Assembly (NCBI RefSeq): GCF_003287455.1
Contig: NZ_PRLC01000002.1
Coordinates: 186,001-250,000, forward strand
Source: Faecalibacterium hattorii
Lineage (GTDB): Bacteria; Bacillota; Clostridia; Oscillospirales; Ruminococcaceae
Direction: 5' to 3'
DNA length: 64,000 nt
Shown here: positions 8,450 through 16,984 of the stretch, piece after piece
How the letters are laid out: each line of letters begins with the position of its first letter
Position numbering within the stretch: position 1 is the stretch's first letter
Position numbers and translations under genes: made by a program
The notes under the pieces: generated by a model
Seen by the model: only the letters and a program-made list of their open reading frames with translations
Databases searched by the model: none
What the model was told of the DNA's origin: nothing

Positions 8450-11400
8450 ATGGCAATGGAAAAATTTACGGAAAACGCCACGCCTCTCGGCCTGTATGAT
8501 CCCCAGTTCGAGCACGACGCCTGCGGCATCGGCGCGGTGGTGGATATCAAGGGCCGCAAAAGCCACCAGACCGTCAGCGATGCGCTCTCCATCGTGGAGC
8601 GTCTGGAGCACCGCGCCGGCAAGGACGCTGAGGGCAAGACCGGCGACGGCGTAGGCATCATGTTACAGATCAGCCACAAGTTCTTCTCCAAAGTCGCCGA
8701 CGAGATGAACATCTCCTTGGGCAACGAACGCGAATACGGTGTGGGCATGTTCTTCTTCCCCCAGAACGAGCATCTGCGGGCACAGGCTATGAAGCTGTTC
8801 GAGCTGGTCACCCGCAAGGAAGGGCTGGAGTTCCTCGCATGGCGCGAGGTGCCCGTCAACCCCGACGCCGTGGGCCAGAAAGCCCGCGACTGTATGCCCT
8901 CCATCTGGCAGTGCTTCATCAAAAAGCCCGCCAAGGTGAGCAAGGGCATCGACTTTGACCGCAAGCTCTATATCATCCGCCGGGTGTTCGAACAAGCCAG
9001 CAACGGCACCTATGTGCCCAGCCTGTCCAGCCGCACCATCGTGTACAAGGGGATGTTCCTCGTCCACGACCTGCGCCTGTTCTACCTCGACTTGCAGGAC
9101 GAGGACTACGAATCCGCCATCGGCATGGTGCACAGCCGTTTTTCGACCAACACCAACCCCAGTTGGATGCGCGCCCACCCCAACCGCTTCATCCTGCACA
9201 ACGGCGAGATCAACACCATCAAGGGCAATACGGACGCCATGCTGGCCCGCGAGGAGTCCATCTCCAGCCCCATCATGCAGGACGACATGAACAAGATCCT
9301 GCCCATCATCAACACCTCCGGCTCCGACTCCGCCATGCTGGATAACGCCTTGGAGTTCATGGTGATGAACGGCATGGACCTGCCGCTGGCCGTCATGATC
9401 ACCATCCCGGAGCCTTGGGAGAACAACAAGCACATCAGCCAGAAAAAGCGGGATTTCTACCAGTATTACGCCACCATGCTGGAGCCTTGGGACGGCCCGG
9501 CGGCCATCCTCTTCTCCGACGGCGACGTGGTGGGCGCGGTGCTGGACCGCAACGGTCTGCGCCCCAGCCGCTACTACATCACCAAGGACGGCCGGATGAT
9601 CCTCTCCTCCGAGGTAGGCGTGCTGCCCTGTGACCCCGCGGAGATCGAGGTCAAGGATCGGCTCCGCCCCGGCAAGATGCTGCTGGTGGATACCGTCAAG
9701 GGCGAAGTGGTGGACGACGAAAACCTGAAGGAATACTACGCCAGCCGCGAACCCTACGGCGAGTGGATCGACCGGAACCTCGTCCAGTTGAAAGACCTGA
9801 AGATCCCGAACATCAAGGTGCCGAACTACACCGGCGATGAGCTGACCCGGCTGCAGAAGGTGTTCGGCTACAAATACGAAGAGGTCAAGGAGCTCATCCT
9901 GCCCATGGCCCGGCTTGGTGCGGAGCCTTCCGGCGCCATGGGCACCGACACCCCGCTGGCGGTCCTGAGCGGCCAGCACCCGCCGCTGTTCAACTACTTC
10001 AAGCAGCGGTTCGCGCAGGTGACGAATCCCCCCATCGACGCCATCCGCGAGAAGGTCGTCACCTCCACCAGCGTCTATGTGGGTGCCCACGGCAACCTGC
10101 TGGAGGACAAGCCCGAGAACTGCAAGGTGCTCAAGGTCCACAACCCGATCCTGACCTCCACCGATCTGCTCAAGATCAAGCACATGAATGTGCCGGGCTT
10201 CAAGGTCGCGACCGTTTCCATCAACTACTATAAGAACACCAGCCTCGAAAAGGCCATCGACCGCGTCTTCCTCGAAGTGGACCGCGCCTACAAGGACGGG
10301 GCAAACATCATCATCCTGTCCGACCGCGACATCGACGAGTACCATGTCGCCATCCCCAGTCTGCTGGCGGTGTCCGCAGTGTCCCAGTACCTCATCCGCA
10401 CCAAGAAAAGCACCGCGCTGGCCCTCATTCTGGAAAGCGCCGAACCCCACGAGGTGCACCACTTCGCCACCCTGCTGGGCTATGGTGCCTGTGCCGTCAA
10501 CCCCTATCTGGCCCATGAGACCATCGGCCAGCTCATCGATCAGGGTCTGCTGGATAAGGACTACTACGCCGCCGTGGACGACTACAACAAGGCCATCCTC
10601 AACGGCATCGTGAAGATCGCCTCCAAGATGGGCATCTCCACGATCCAGAGCTACCAGAGCAGCCAGATCTTCGAGGCTGTCGGCATCTCGAAGGAAGTCA
10701 TCGACAAGTACTTCACCGGCACGGTCAGCCGGGTGGGCGGCATCGACCTTGAGGACATTCAGGCCGACGTCGAGGCGCAGCACAACGCGGCCTTCGACCC
10801 GCTGGGTCTGGATATCAACATGGAGCTTTCCGACGGCGGTGCCCACAAGTTCCGCAGCGGCAAAGAAGAGCACCTGTTCAACCCCCAGACCATCCACCTG
10901 TTCCAGAAAGCGTGCTTCACGGGCGACTACAAAGCCTTCAAGGACTTCACCCGCACCGTGGACAACATGGGCGAGGAGGGCGTGCATCTGCGCAGTCTGC
11001 TGGACTTCAACTATGATCCCAACGGCGGCATCCCCATCGAGGAGGTCGAGCCGGTGTCGGCCATCGTCAAGCGGTTCAAGGCCGCAGCCATGAGCTACGG
11101 CGCGCTGAGCAGCGAGGCCCACGAGACCATCGCCATCGCACTAAACCGTCTGGGCGGCCGAAGCAACACCGGCGAGGGCGGCGAACCCGAAGAGCGCTAC
11201 CACAGCGAGAGCAATTCCAAGATCAAGCAGGTGGCCTCCGCCCGCTTCGGCGTCACCAGCAAGTATCTCGTCTCCGCCGAGGAGATCCAGATCAAGCTGG
11301 CGCAGGGCGCAAAGCCCGGTGAGGGCGGCAACCTGCCCGGCGCCAAGGTGTACCCGTGGATCGCAAAGACCCGCCACAGCACCACCGGTGTGGGCCTGAT

Positions 11401-12991
11401 CTCTCCCCCGCCCCACCACGACATCTACTCCATCGAGGACTTGGCCGAGCTCATCTATGACCTGAAGAACGCCAACCGCCACGCCAACATCAACGTGAAG
11501 CTGGTCAGCGAGGCCGGTGTCGGCACCATTGCCGCCGGTGTTGCCAAGGGCGGCGCACAGGTCATCCTCGTTTCCGGCTACGACGGCGGCACCGGCGCGG
11601 CACCCCGCACCTCCATCAAGAACGCCGGTCTGCCGTGGGAGCTGGGCATCGCCGAGACCCACCAGACCCTGATCCTGAACGGTCTGCGCAGCCGCGTCCG
11701 CATCGAGAGCGACTCGAAGCTGCTCTCCGGTCGCGATGTGGCCATCAGCTGTATGCTGGGCGCGGAGGAATTCGGCTTCGGCACTTCCCTGCTGATGTGC
11801 GAAGGCTGCGTCATGATGCGGGTCTGCAACCTCGACACCTGCCCCATGGGCATCTGCACCCAGAACCCGGAGCTGCGCAAGCGCTTCAAGGGCAAGCCGG
11901 AATACATCATCAACTACCTGACCTTCGTGGCACAGGAGCTGCGGGAGTATATGGCGAAACTCGGCGTCCGCACCATCGACGAACTGGTGGGCCGCACCGA
12001 CCTGCTCCATGTCAAGCCCAGCACCCCCGGCAGCCGCACGGCCAAGATGAACCTCGACTGCATCCTGCACAACCCCGCCATCCCCAACAGCAACATCCAC
12101 TTTGTGCCCGCCGACACCTACGACTTCCACCTCGAAAACACCCTCGACATGAAGGTGCTGATGAAGAAGTTCAAGCTGAACAGCAAAACGCCCCAGAGCG
12201 TGACGCTGGACGTCTCCAACACCGACCGCGCCTTCGGTGCCATCTTCGGCAGCGAGATCACCCGCAAATACGGCGATTCCCTGCCCGATGATGTCTACAC
12301 TGCCAACTGCAGCGGTGCGGGCGGCCAGAGCTTCGGTGCGTTCATCCCCCACGGCCTGACCCTGATGCTGACCGGCGACTGCAACGACTACATGGGCAAG
12401 GGCCTTTCCGGCGGCAAGATCATCGTCCGCCCGCCGGAGGGCATCCTCTACAAACCCGAAGAGAACATCATCACCGGCAACGTGGCCCTGTACGGTGCCA
12501 CCAGCGGCAAGGCCTTTGTCTGCGGCGTGGCCGGCGAGCGCTTCTGCGTCCGCAACTCCGGCGCCACCGCCGTTGTCGAGGGCGTGGGCGACCACGGCTG
12601 CGAGTATATGACCGGCGGCACTGTCGTCGTCCTCGGCCAGACGGGCAAGAACTTTGCAGCCGGTATGACCGGCGGCATCGCCTACGTGCTGGACGAGAAC
12701 TGGGATTTCTACCAGCGGGTGAACAAAGAGACCGTCAGCCTCGAACCCGTGGAGCACAAATACGACGTTGCCACCCTGAAAGAACTCATCCGCGAGCACG
12801 TGGAAGCCACCGGCTCCCCTCGCGGCAAGGAGATCTTGGAGCATTTCAGCGACTATCTGCCCAAGTTCAAGAAGGTCCTTCCCTACGACTACGACCGGAT
12901 GCTGCGGGTGATCGCCTCCATGGAGGAGCGCGGCCTCGACGGCGAACAGGCACAGATCGAAGCATTCTACGCTGTGCAGAAGAAGAAGTAA
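8450..12991 (+). CDS. gltB: Glutamate synthase (GOGAT), large subunit
   Basis: About 1513 aa, normal for the alpha subunit of NADPH-GOGAT, which moves the amide of glutamine onto 2-oxoglutarate. The class II glutaminase cysteine is internal (HDACGIG, about residue 25), so a short propeptide must be removed. The central and FMN-binding synthase domains follow. The 3Fe-4S cysteines are visible in CVMMRVCNLDTCPMGIC, and a C-terminal GXGXG beta-helix ends the protein. Three ATGs at 8444, 8450 and 8456 compete; AAGGA at 8440-8444 best fits 8450. It is 13 nt upstream of the small subunit gene and clearly in one operon with it. Confidence 0.95.
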   Translation: MAMEKFTENATPLGLYDPQFEHDACGIGAVVDIKGRKSHQTVSDALSIVERLEHRAGKDAEGKTGDGVGIMLQISHKFFSKVADEMNISLGNEREYGVGMFFFPQNEHLRAQAMKLFELVTRKEGLEFLAWREVPVNPDAVGQKARDCMPSIWQCFIKKPAKVSKGIDFDRKLYIIRRVFEQASNGTYVPSLSSRTIVYKGMFLVHDLRLFYLDLQDEDYESAIGMVHSRFSTNTNPSWMRAHPNRFILHNGEINTIKGNTDAMLAREESISSPIMQDDMNKILPIINTSGSDSAMLDNALEFMVMNGMDLPLAVMITIPEPWENNKHISQKKRDFYQYYATMLEPWDGPAAILFSDGDVVGAVLDRNGLRPSRYYITKDGRMILSSEVGVLPCDPAEIEVKDRLRPGKMLLVDTVKGEVVDDENLKEYYASREPYGEWIDRNLVQLKDLKIPNIKVPNYTGDELTRLQKVFGYKYEEVKELILPMARLGAEPSGAMGTDTPLAVLSGQHPPLFNYFKQRFAQVTNPPIDAIREKVVTSTSVYVGAHGNLLEDKPENCKVLKVHNPILTSTDLLKIKHMNVPGFKVATVSINYYKNTSLEKAIDRVFLEVDRAYKDGANIIILSDRDIDEYHVAIPSLLAVSAVSQYLIRTKKSTALALILESAEPHEVHHFATLLGYGACAVNPYLAHETIGQLIDQGLLDKDYYAAVDDYNKAILNGIVKIASKMGISTIQSYQSSQIFEAVGISKEVIDKYFTGTVSRVGGIDLEDIQADVEAQHNAAFDPLGLDINMELSDGGAHKFRSGKEEHLFNPQTIHLFQKACFTGDYKAFKDFTRTVDNMGEEGVHLRSLLDFNYDPNGGIPIEEVEPVSAIVKRFKAAAMSYGALSSEAHETIAIALNRLGGRSNTGEGGEPEERYHSESNSKIKQVASARFGVTSKYLVSAEEIQIKLAQGAKPGEGGNLPGAKVYPWIAKTRHSTTGVGLISPPPHHDIYSIEDLAELIYDLKNANRHANINVKLVSEAGVGTIAAGVAKGGAQVILVSGYDGGTGAAPRTSIKNAGLPWELGIAETHQTLILNGLRSRVRIESDSKLLSGRDVAISCMLGAEEFGFGTSLLMCEGCVMMRVCNLDTCPMGICTQNPELRKRFKGKPEYIINYLTFVAQELREYMAKLGVRTIDELVGRTDLLHVKPSTPGSRTAKMNLDCILHNPAIPNSNIHFVPADTYDFHLENTLDMKVLMKKFKLNSKTPQSVTLDVSNTDRAFGAIFGSEITRKYGDSLPDDVYTANCSGAGGQSFGAFIPHGLTLMLTGDCNDYMGKGLSGGKIIVRPPEGILYKPEENIITGNVALYGATSGKAFVCGVAGERFCVRNSGATAVVEGVGDHGCEYMTGGTVVVLGQTGKNFAAGMTGGIAYVLDENWDFYQRVNKETVSLEPVEHKYDVATLKELIREHVEATGSPRGKEILEHFSDYLPKFKKVLPYDYDRMLRVIASMEERGLDGEQAQIEAFYAVQKKK

Positions 12992-13004
12992 GGAGGGGAA
13001 CATC

Positions 13005-14483
13005 ATGGGCAAGACCACTGGATTTATGGATTATACGCGCAAGACCAGCAGCGATGTTCCGCCGCTGGAGCGCATCGAAAACTTCAACGAATTTCACATC
13101 TGGCTCTCCCGCGAGGAGCAGCAGACACAGGCGGCCCGCTGCATGGACTGCGGCGTTCCCTTCTGTCAGGCGGGCATGATGATCGGCGGCATGGCCTCCG
13201 GCTGCCCGCTGAACAACCTGATCCCGGAGTGGAACGACCTGATCTATCAGGGCAAATGGGAGCTGGCACTCCACCGGCTGCGTGCCACCAACCGCTTCCC
13301 GGAGTTCACGAGCCGGGTCTGCCCCGCCCTGTGTGAGGCGGCGTGCACCTGCGGCGACGTGACCGGCAGCAGCGTCACCGTCCGCGAGAACGAACACGCC
13401 ATCGTGGAAACGGGCTACGCAAAGGGCTGGCTCCACGCCGCCCCGCCCCCCGCCCGCACCGGCAAAAGCGTCGCCGTCATCGGCAGCGGCCCGGCCGGCC
13501 TTTCCGTGGCCGAATACCTCAACATCCGGGGCCACGCTGTCACCGTTTTCGAGCGGGCCGACCGGGTGGGCGGCTTGCTGATGTACGGCATCCCCAACAT
13601 GAAGCTGGACAAATCCGTCATCGAGCGCCGCATCAAGATCATGCAGACCGAGGGCGTGGAGTTCCGCACCAACATGGACATCGGCGGGGCCGTGGCCGCA
13701 GAGGACATCCTGAACAGCTACGATGCCGTGGTGCTCTGCTGCGGCGCGAAAAAGGCCCGCGACCTGAATGTTCCCGGCCGGGACGCCAAGGGCGTCCACT
13801 TCGCCGTGGACTACCTGACCAGCGTGACCAAGAGCTTGCTGGACAGCCAGTTCGCCGACGGCAGGGCTCTGAGCGCGGCGGGCAAGAATGTCCTCGTCAT
13901 CGGCGGCGGCGACACCGGCAACGACTGCCAAGGCACCGCCCTGCGGCAGGGCTGCACCGACCTTGTGGCGCTGGAGATGATGCCCCAGCCGCCCAAGGAG
14001 CGCGCCGCCTCGAACCCGTGGCCGGAGTGGCCGAAGGTCCTCAAGGTGGACTACGGCCAGACCGAGAGCCTTGCCAAGTTCGGCAAGGACCCCCGCGTGT
14101 ACCAGACCACCGTGAAAGAGTTTTTGACCGACGATGCCGGAAACCTGACCGGCGCGGTCATTTCCTACCTGAAGCCGGAGCGCGACCCGGAGACCGGCCG
14201 CACCAACATGGTGCCCACCGGCGAGGAGTTCACCTACGACTGCCAGCTGGCCCTCATCGCGGCGGGCTTCGTCGGCTGCGAAGCCTATGTGGCCGATGCT
14301 TTTGGCGTCCAGCTCACGGGCCGTGGCTGTGTGGACACCGACCACTTCCGCACCAATGTGCAGAAGGTCTTTGCCTGCGGCGATATGCGCCGGGGCCAGA
14401 GCCTTGTGGTCTGGGGTCTGCGGGAGGGCCGCGACTGTGCCGCCGAGGTAGACCGCTACCTCATGGGCTACACGAACCTCTGA
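13005..14483 (+). CDS. gltD: Glutamate synthase, small subunit
   Basis: FAD/NAD(P)H oxidoreductase (492 aa) that feeds electrons to the large subunit. The N-terminal region carries the two cysteine groups for [4Fe-4S] clusters (CMDCGVPFC...GCPL and CPALCEAACTCG). Then come the FAD Rossmann motif (IGSGPAGLS, about residue 161) and the NADPH motif (IGGGDTGNDC, about 302). A C-terminal ACGDMRRGQSLV closes the FAD site. The start follows GGAGGGG. It is directly downstream of gltB and both end at the terminator at 14518. Some databases call this gene gltA in Firmicutes. Confidence 0.95.
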   Translation: MGKTTGFMDYTRKTSSDVPPLERIENFNEFHIWLSREEQQTQAARCMDCGVPFCQAGMMIGGMASGCPLNNLIPEWNDLIYQGKWELALHRLRATNRFPEFTSRVCPALCEAACTCGDVTGSSVTVRENEHAIVETGYAKGWLHAAPPPARTGKSVAVIGSGPAGLSVAEYLNIRGHAVTVFERADRVGGLLMYGIPNMKLDKSVIERRIKIMQTEGVEFRTNMDIGGAVAAEDILNSYDAVVLCCGAKKARDLNVPGRDAKGVHFAVDYLTSVTKSLLDSQFADGRALSAAGKNVLVIGGGDTGNDCQGTALRQGCTDLVALEMMPQPPKERAASNPWPEWPKVLKVDYGQTESLAKFGKDPRVYQTTVKEFLTDDAGNLTGAVISYLKPERDPETGRTNMVPTGEEFTYDCQLALIAAGFVGCEAYVADAFGVQLTGRGCVDTDHFRTNVQKVFACGDMRRGQSLVVWGLREGRDCAAEVDRYLMGYTNL

Positions 14484-14517
14484 GCCATCAACCTTACCAT
14501 CCTCTTTTCCTATCCTA

Positions 14518-14567
14518 AACAGCAGAAGCGGGAGCCCGTTAAAAGGCTCCCGCTTCTGCTGTTTTTG
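14518..14567 (+). terminator. Intrinsic terminator of gltB-gltD
   Basis: A 19-bp perfect stem: AACAGCAGAAGCGGGAGCC (14518-14536) pairs with 14545-14563 across an 8-nt loop, then T-run. It also separates this operon from the convergent gene ending at 14607. Confidence 0.92.
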
Positions 14568-14606
14568 GGATATTGAAACGATGCGAACGGCCGGTTTGCC
14601 GACTGC

Positions 14607-16577
14607 TTATTTATTCAGCAGATCGGTATGGTCTGCGCCGCCCACGGTCAGGCTTGCGGCACCTTCGGTGTGGGTCAGGGTGAAGATGGTCGCATCGGTG
14701 CCCTGCGCCAGCAGCGTGTCGATGGAGACGGTGCTCTCGCAAAGCTGAGTGCGGAACACCAGCACCTCGGCACCCTTGGCCTTGAGCTCCTTCAGGGCGT
14801 GCAGGCTGCCGGTCAGGCTTGCGCTCTGGGCCGGGACCGCGATCAGCACGCGGCCGTCCTTCACGGTCTGCTCATAGGCCGGGGCACCCTCCACCCGCAG
14901 GGGGGCATAGGAAGCGGTCTCTCCTGCGGTGCTGCCCGTTTCGGTGGTGGAGTCCCCGCTCGGCGTGGTGTCGGGGGTCTCGTCGGATTTTTCCTGCGTA
15001 ATTACTTCCTGCTTGTGGCAGATACTGCACTCTTTCATCGTGCCGTCTTTATTGACGACCCAGTTATGACCCGTTGCCGTGAGAATGGCACCATCGAAGT
15101 TTTCGGTCACAGTCTGCCCTTCTGCATTCATATAGGTAATGGTGTAGTAGATTTTTCCGTTTGCTTCACAGGTAGGCTCTTCCCGGTGTTCCTCCGCGGG
15201 TGCTGTTGAAGTGTAGGTATTTCCTGTAGAGGTCGTGTATTTGATTTTTGCATATGCGGAACCATCATTCGAGGAAATCACGCTATCAATTTTTGCATCC
15301 GTTGCGGAACCAAGCGTGATCTCAGCGGTACTCTCAGAACCATCCTTACCGCTCCCGATACCAGCGCCACCATCCGGGCTCTCTGCTGTTACCGTGCCGC
15401 CAGTGATTTTGATGTCATTTTTCGCATAGCTTCCCTTGCCACCACCAATGCCAGCACCGCCGCCGTTGGAAATCGCGGTCACTGTGCCATTTTTGATTTC
15501 GGTAATTCTGCTGGCGTTGGACGAACCGGAGAAGTTGCCGTTGCCGCCGCCGATACCAGCACCACCACCATTACCGATTGCAGTTACAACGGTATCTTTG
15601 CCATCAATAAGGAATTTCATGCCCGCACTACCGTCACCGCCACCAATTCCGGCACCGCCACCATTACCGGTCGCAGTTACCTTACCTCCGGTGATTTTCA
15701 CATCAATCGACCAGCTTCCTTTGCCGCTTCCAATACCAGCGCCACCTTCGCCGCCGTTTGCAGTCACTTCACCACCTGTAATGGTAAGGCCGTTCACATA
15801 GCTGCCTTCGCCGCCGCCGATGCCAGCGGCTCCTTTGCCACCAGTTGCAGTCACCTTGCCGCCAGAAATCTCGCCACCTGCATTGATCAAACTGCCATTT
15901 TTACCGCCACCAATACCAGCGCCACCTTCGCCACCATTCGCAGTGACCTCACCGCCAGTGATCGAAACTCCTCTAGTATGGGCCTTATCTTTGCTGCCAC
16001 CGATACCAGCACCACCTTCACCGCCGTTTGCGGTCAAGTGACCGGTATCATTTTTATCTTCGGTCTTTTGAGTGCCATCATCATTCTTTTCGTCCTTGAT
16101 GGTCAAAGTTCCCGGAGCACCCTTTTCAATGCCGGCGTGTCCATCGCCGCTGATAACGGTGTTCTTACCGTCCAGTTCAAGGTTAACTTTTCCGTCGCCG
16201 GATATACTGATTGCCGCTTTCTCTTTGCCAGACACATCAATGCTCGTATCGCGCAGAGTCACGTTTGCTTCGGAATCCTTAGCAGCATCAATCTTTACGG
16301 TATTGTCCGCAGTTTTCACTTCACTGGTCTTGGCATCCTTGGTGGTAATTACCACGTCGTTATCCGGACGATCATTGATTGCGCCCTTATCGTCTGAAAC
16401 GTAATTGCCATCACCATCCTTCTGTGTCACGGTCTGTTGATTGTTTTTGAATCCAACGCTGATATCGCCCTTGGTCAGGTCATACACATCCGCAAAGGCT
16501 GGGGCGGCGATGGAACTGACGATGGAGAGCACTGCCGCTGTGGACAGGACCCGCAATGCAAGCTTTTTACATTTCAT
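14607..16577 (-). CDS. Secreted Gly-rich repeat protein under c-di-GMP riboswitch control
   Basis: A 656-aa exported protein of unknown function. A signal peptide (MKCKK, hydrophobic core, APAFA cleavage site) starts at 16577, which follows AGGAGG; upstream in-frame codons lie in the leader. Residues about 145-400 hold around nine imperfect repeats of about 30 aa built on GGAGIGGG and ITGGxVTAxGG, as in carbohydrate-binding or beta-helical surface proteins. A CxxC-type module (CEANGK...KECSICHKQE) and a Thr/Ser-rich linker follow. The C-terminal 100 aa form a separate globular segment. I see no LPXTG or SLH anchor. Surface or matrix function is inferred from export, repeats and c-di-GMP control. 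Confidence 0.8.
   Translation of the reverse strand: MKCKKLALRVLSTAAVLSIVSSIAAPAFADVYDLTKGDISVGFKNNQQTVTQKDGDGNYVSDDKGAINDRPDNDVVITTKDAKTSEVKTADNTVKIDAAKDSEANVTLRDTSIDVSGKEKAAISISGDGKVNLELDGKNTVISGDGHAGIEKGAPGTLTIKDEKNDDGTQKTEDKNDTGHLTANGGEGGAGIGGSKDKAHTRGVSITGGEVTANGGEGGAGIGGGKNGSLINAGGEISGGKVTATGGKGAAGIGGGEGSYVNGLTITGGEVTANGGEGGAGIGSGKGSWSIDVKITGGKVTATGNGGGAGIGGGDGSAGMKFLIDGKDTVVTAIGNGGGAGIGGGNGNFSGSSNASRITEIKNGTVTAISNGGGAGIGGGKGSYAKNDIKITGGTVTAESPDGGAGIGSGKDGSESTAEITLGSATDAKIDSVISSNDGSAYAKIKYTTSTGNTYTSTAPAEEHREEPTCEANGKIYYTITYMNAEGQTVTENFDGAILTATGHNWVVNKDGTMKECSICHKQEVITQEKSDETPDTTPSGDSTTETGSTAGETASYAPLRVEGAPAYEQTVKDGRVLIAVPAQSASLTGSLHALKELKAKGAEVLVFRTQLCESTVSIDTLLAQGTDATIFTLTHTEGAASLTVGGADHTDLLNK
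14950..16050 (-). repeat. Intragenic imperfect tandem repeats of the surface protein
   Basis: The coding strand repeats a Gly-rich unit (GGAGIGGG) about nine times at spacings of roughly 80-110 bp, mainly between 15350 and 16045. The repeats are in frame and diverged, so they are coding repeats and not a CRISPR array. Confidence 0.7.
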
Positions 16578-16625
16578 AATAACCATCCTCCTAAAGAAAC
16601 TTTCCCAAAGACTTTTCCCGGCAAA

Positions 16626-16665
16626 ACAAAAAGCGCCGCACCTGCCGTCTGGCGGATGCAACGCT
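16626..16665 (-). terminator. Riboswitch expression-platform terminator
   Basis: On the minus strand AGCGTTGCA (16665-16657) pairs with TGCGGCGCT (16640-16632) with G-U pairs around an inner GCC/GGC stem, then T5GT4. It sits between the c-di-GMP aptamer and the start codon at 16577. Confidence 0.7.
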
Positions 16666-16699
16666 CTGGTTGACACTTTAAGATGCTCCTGCGGGAGCG

Positions 16700-16786
16700 G
16701 ATGAAATACAACTGGCTGCCATCTTACAGGCCCTATAGCTTCGCGTCGCAGCCTTTCGGCTGGTTTGCCGGTTCTTCAATTTTGCG
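16700..16786 (-). promoter_or_regulatory. Cyclic di-GMP-I (GEMM-I) riboswitch
   Basis: The minus-strand leader carries the class I hallmarks in order: GGCAAACC, a stem capped by a GAAA tetraloop (AGCCGAAAGGCU), GACGCgAAGC, UAUAGGGCCU, then AUGGCAGCCaGUU. These match the consensus ligand-binding core and its tetraloop/receptor. It is followed by a terminator before the surface-protein gene, so ligand binding most likely decides between termination and read-through. Identification is by consensus recall, not by a covariance search. Confidence 0.88.
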
Positions 16787-16799
16787 GGGTCTTTGGTTC

Positions 16800-16831
16800 A
16801 TTATACCCCCCCCCCCGATTAAAATAATCAA
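16800..16831 (-). promoter_or_regulatory. Promoter with a G11 tract in its spacer
   Basis: On the minus strand TTGATT (16831-16826) and a perfect TATAAT (16805-16800) are separated by 20 bp, of which 11 are one uninterrupted G run (C11 at 16806-16816 on the plus strand). Loss of three G would give the optimal 17-bp spacing. This is a candidate slipped-strand phase-variable promoter for the riboswitch-controlled surface protein. Confidence 0.65.
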
Positions 16832-16902
16832 GGTTTTTTAAAAATTTCGGCAATTATCACGAAAATATAGAATGTTAGTTGTCCCGTTTGAACAAAAAGG
16901 CG

Positions 16903-16972
16903 TAAAAAAGAGGGCTGTTGCTGACTCCTTCAGGCACGGCGGAGCCGTGACTGAGGGAGTTGTGCAACAGCC
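16903..16972 (-). terminator. Terminator of the PASTA kinase-like gene
   Basis: Minus-strand GGCTGTTGC/GCAACAGCC outer stem (16972-16964 with 16921-16913), a long inner stem containing CACGGC/GCCGTG, and T6. The inner sequence resembles small repeat-type hairpins common in gut Clostridia. Confidence 0.75.
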
Positions 16973-16984
16973 GCTCGATGAATC

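Noticed and set aside
15350-16045. Regularly spaced repeats that could suggest a CRISPR array
   Set aside because: The units are diverged, in frame, and encode Gly-rich repeats of a signal-peptide-bearing protein; there are no identical direct repeats and no cas genes.
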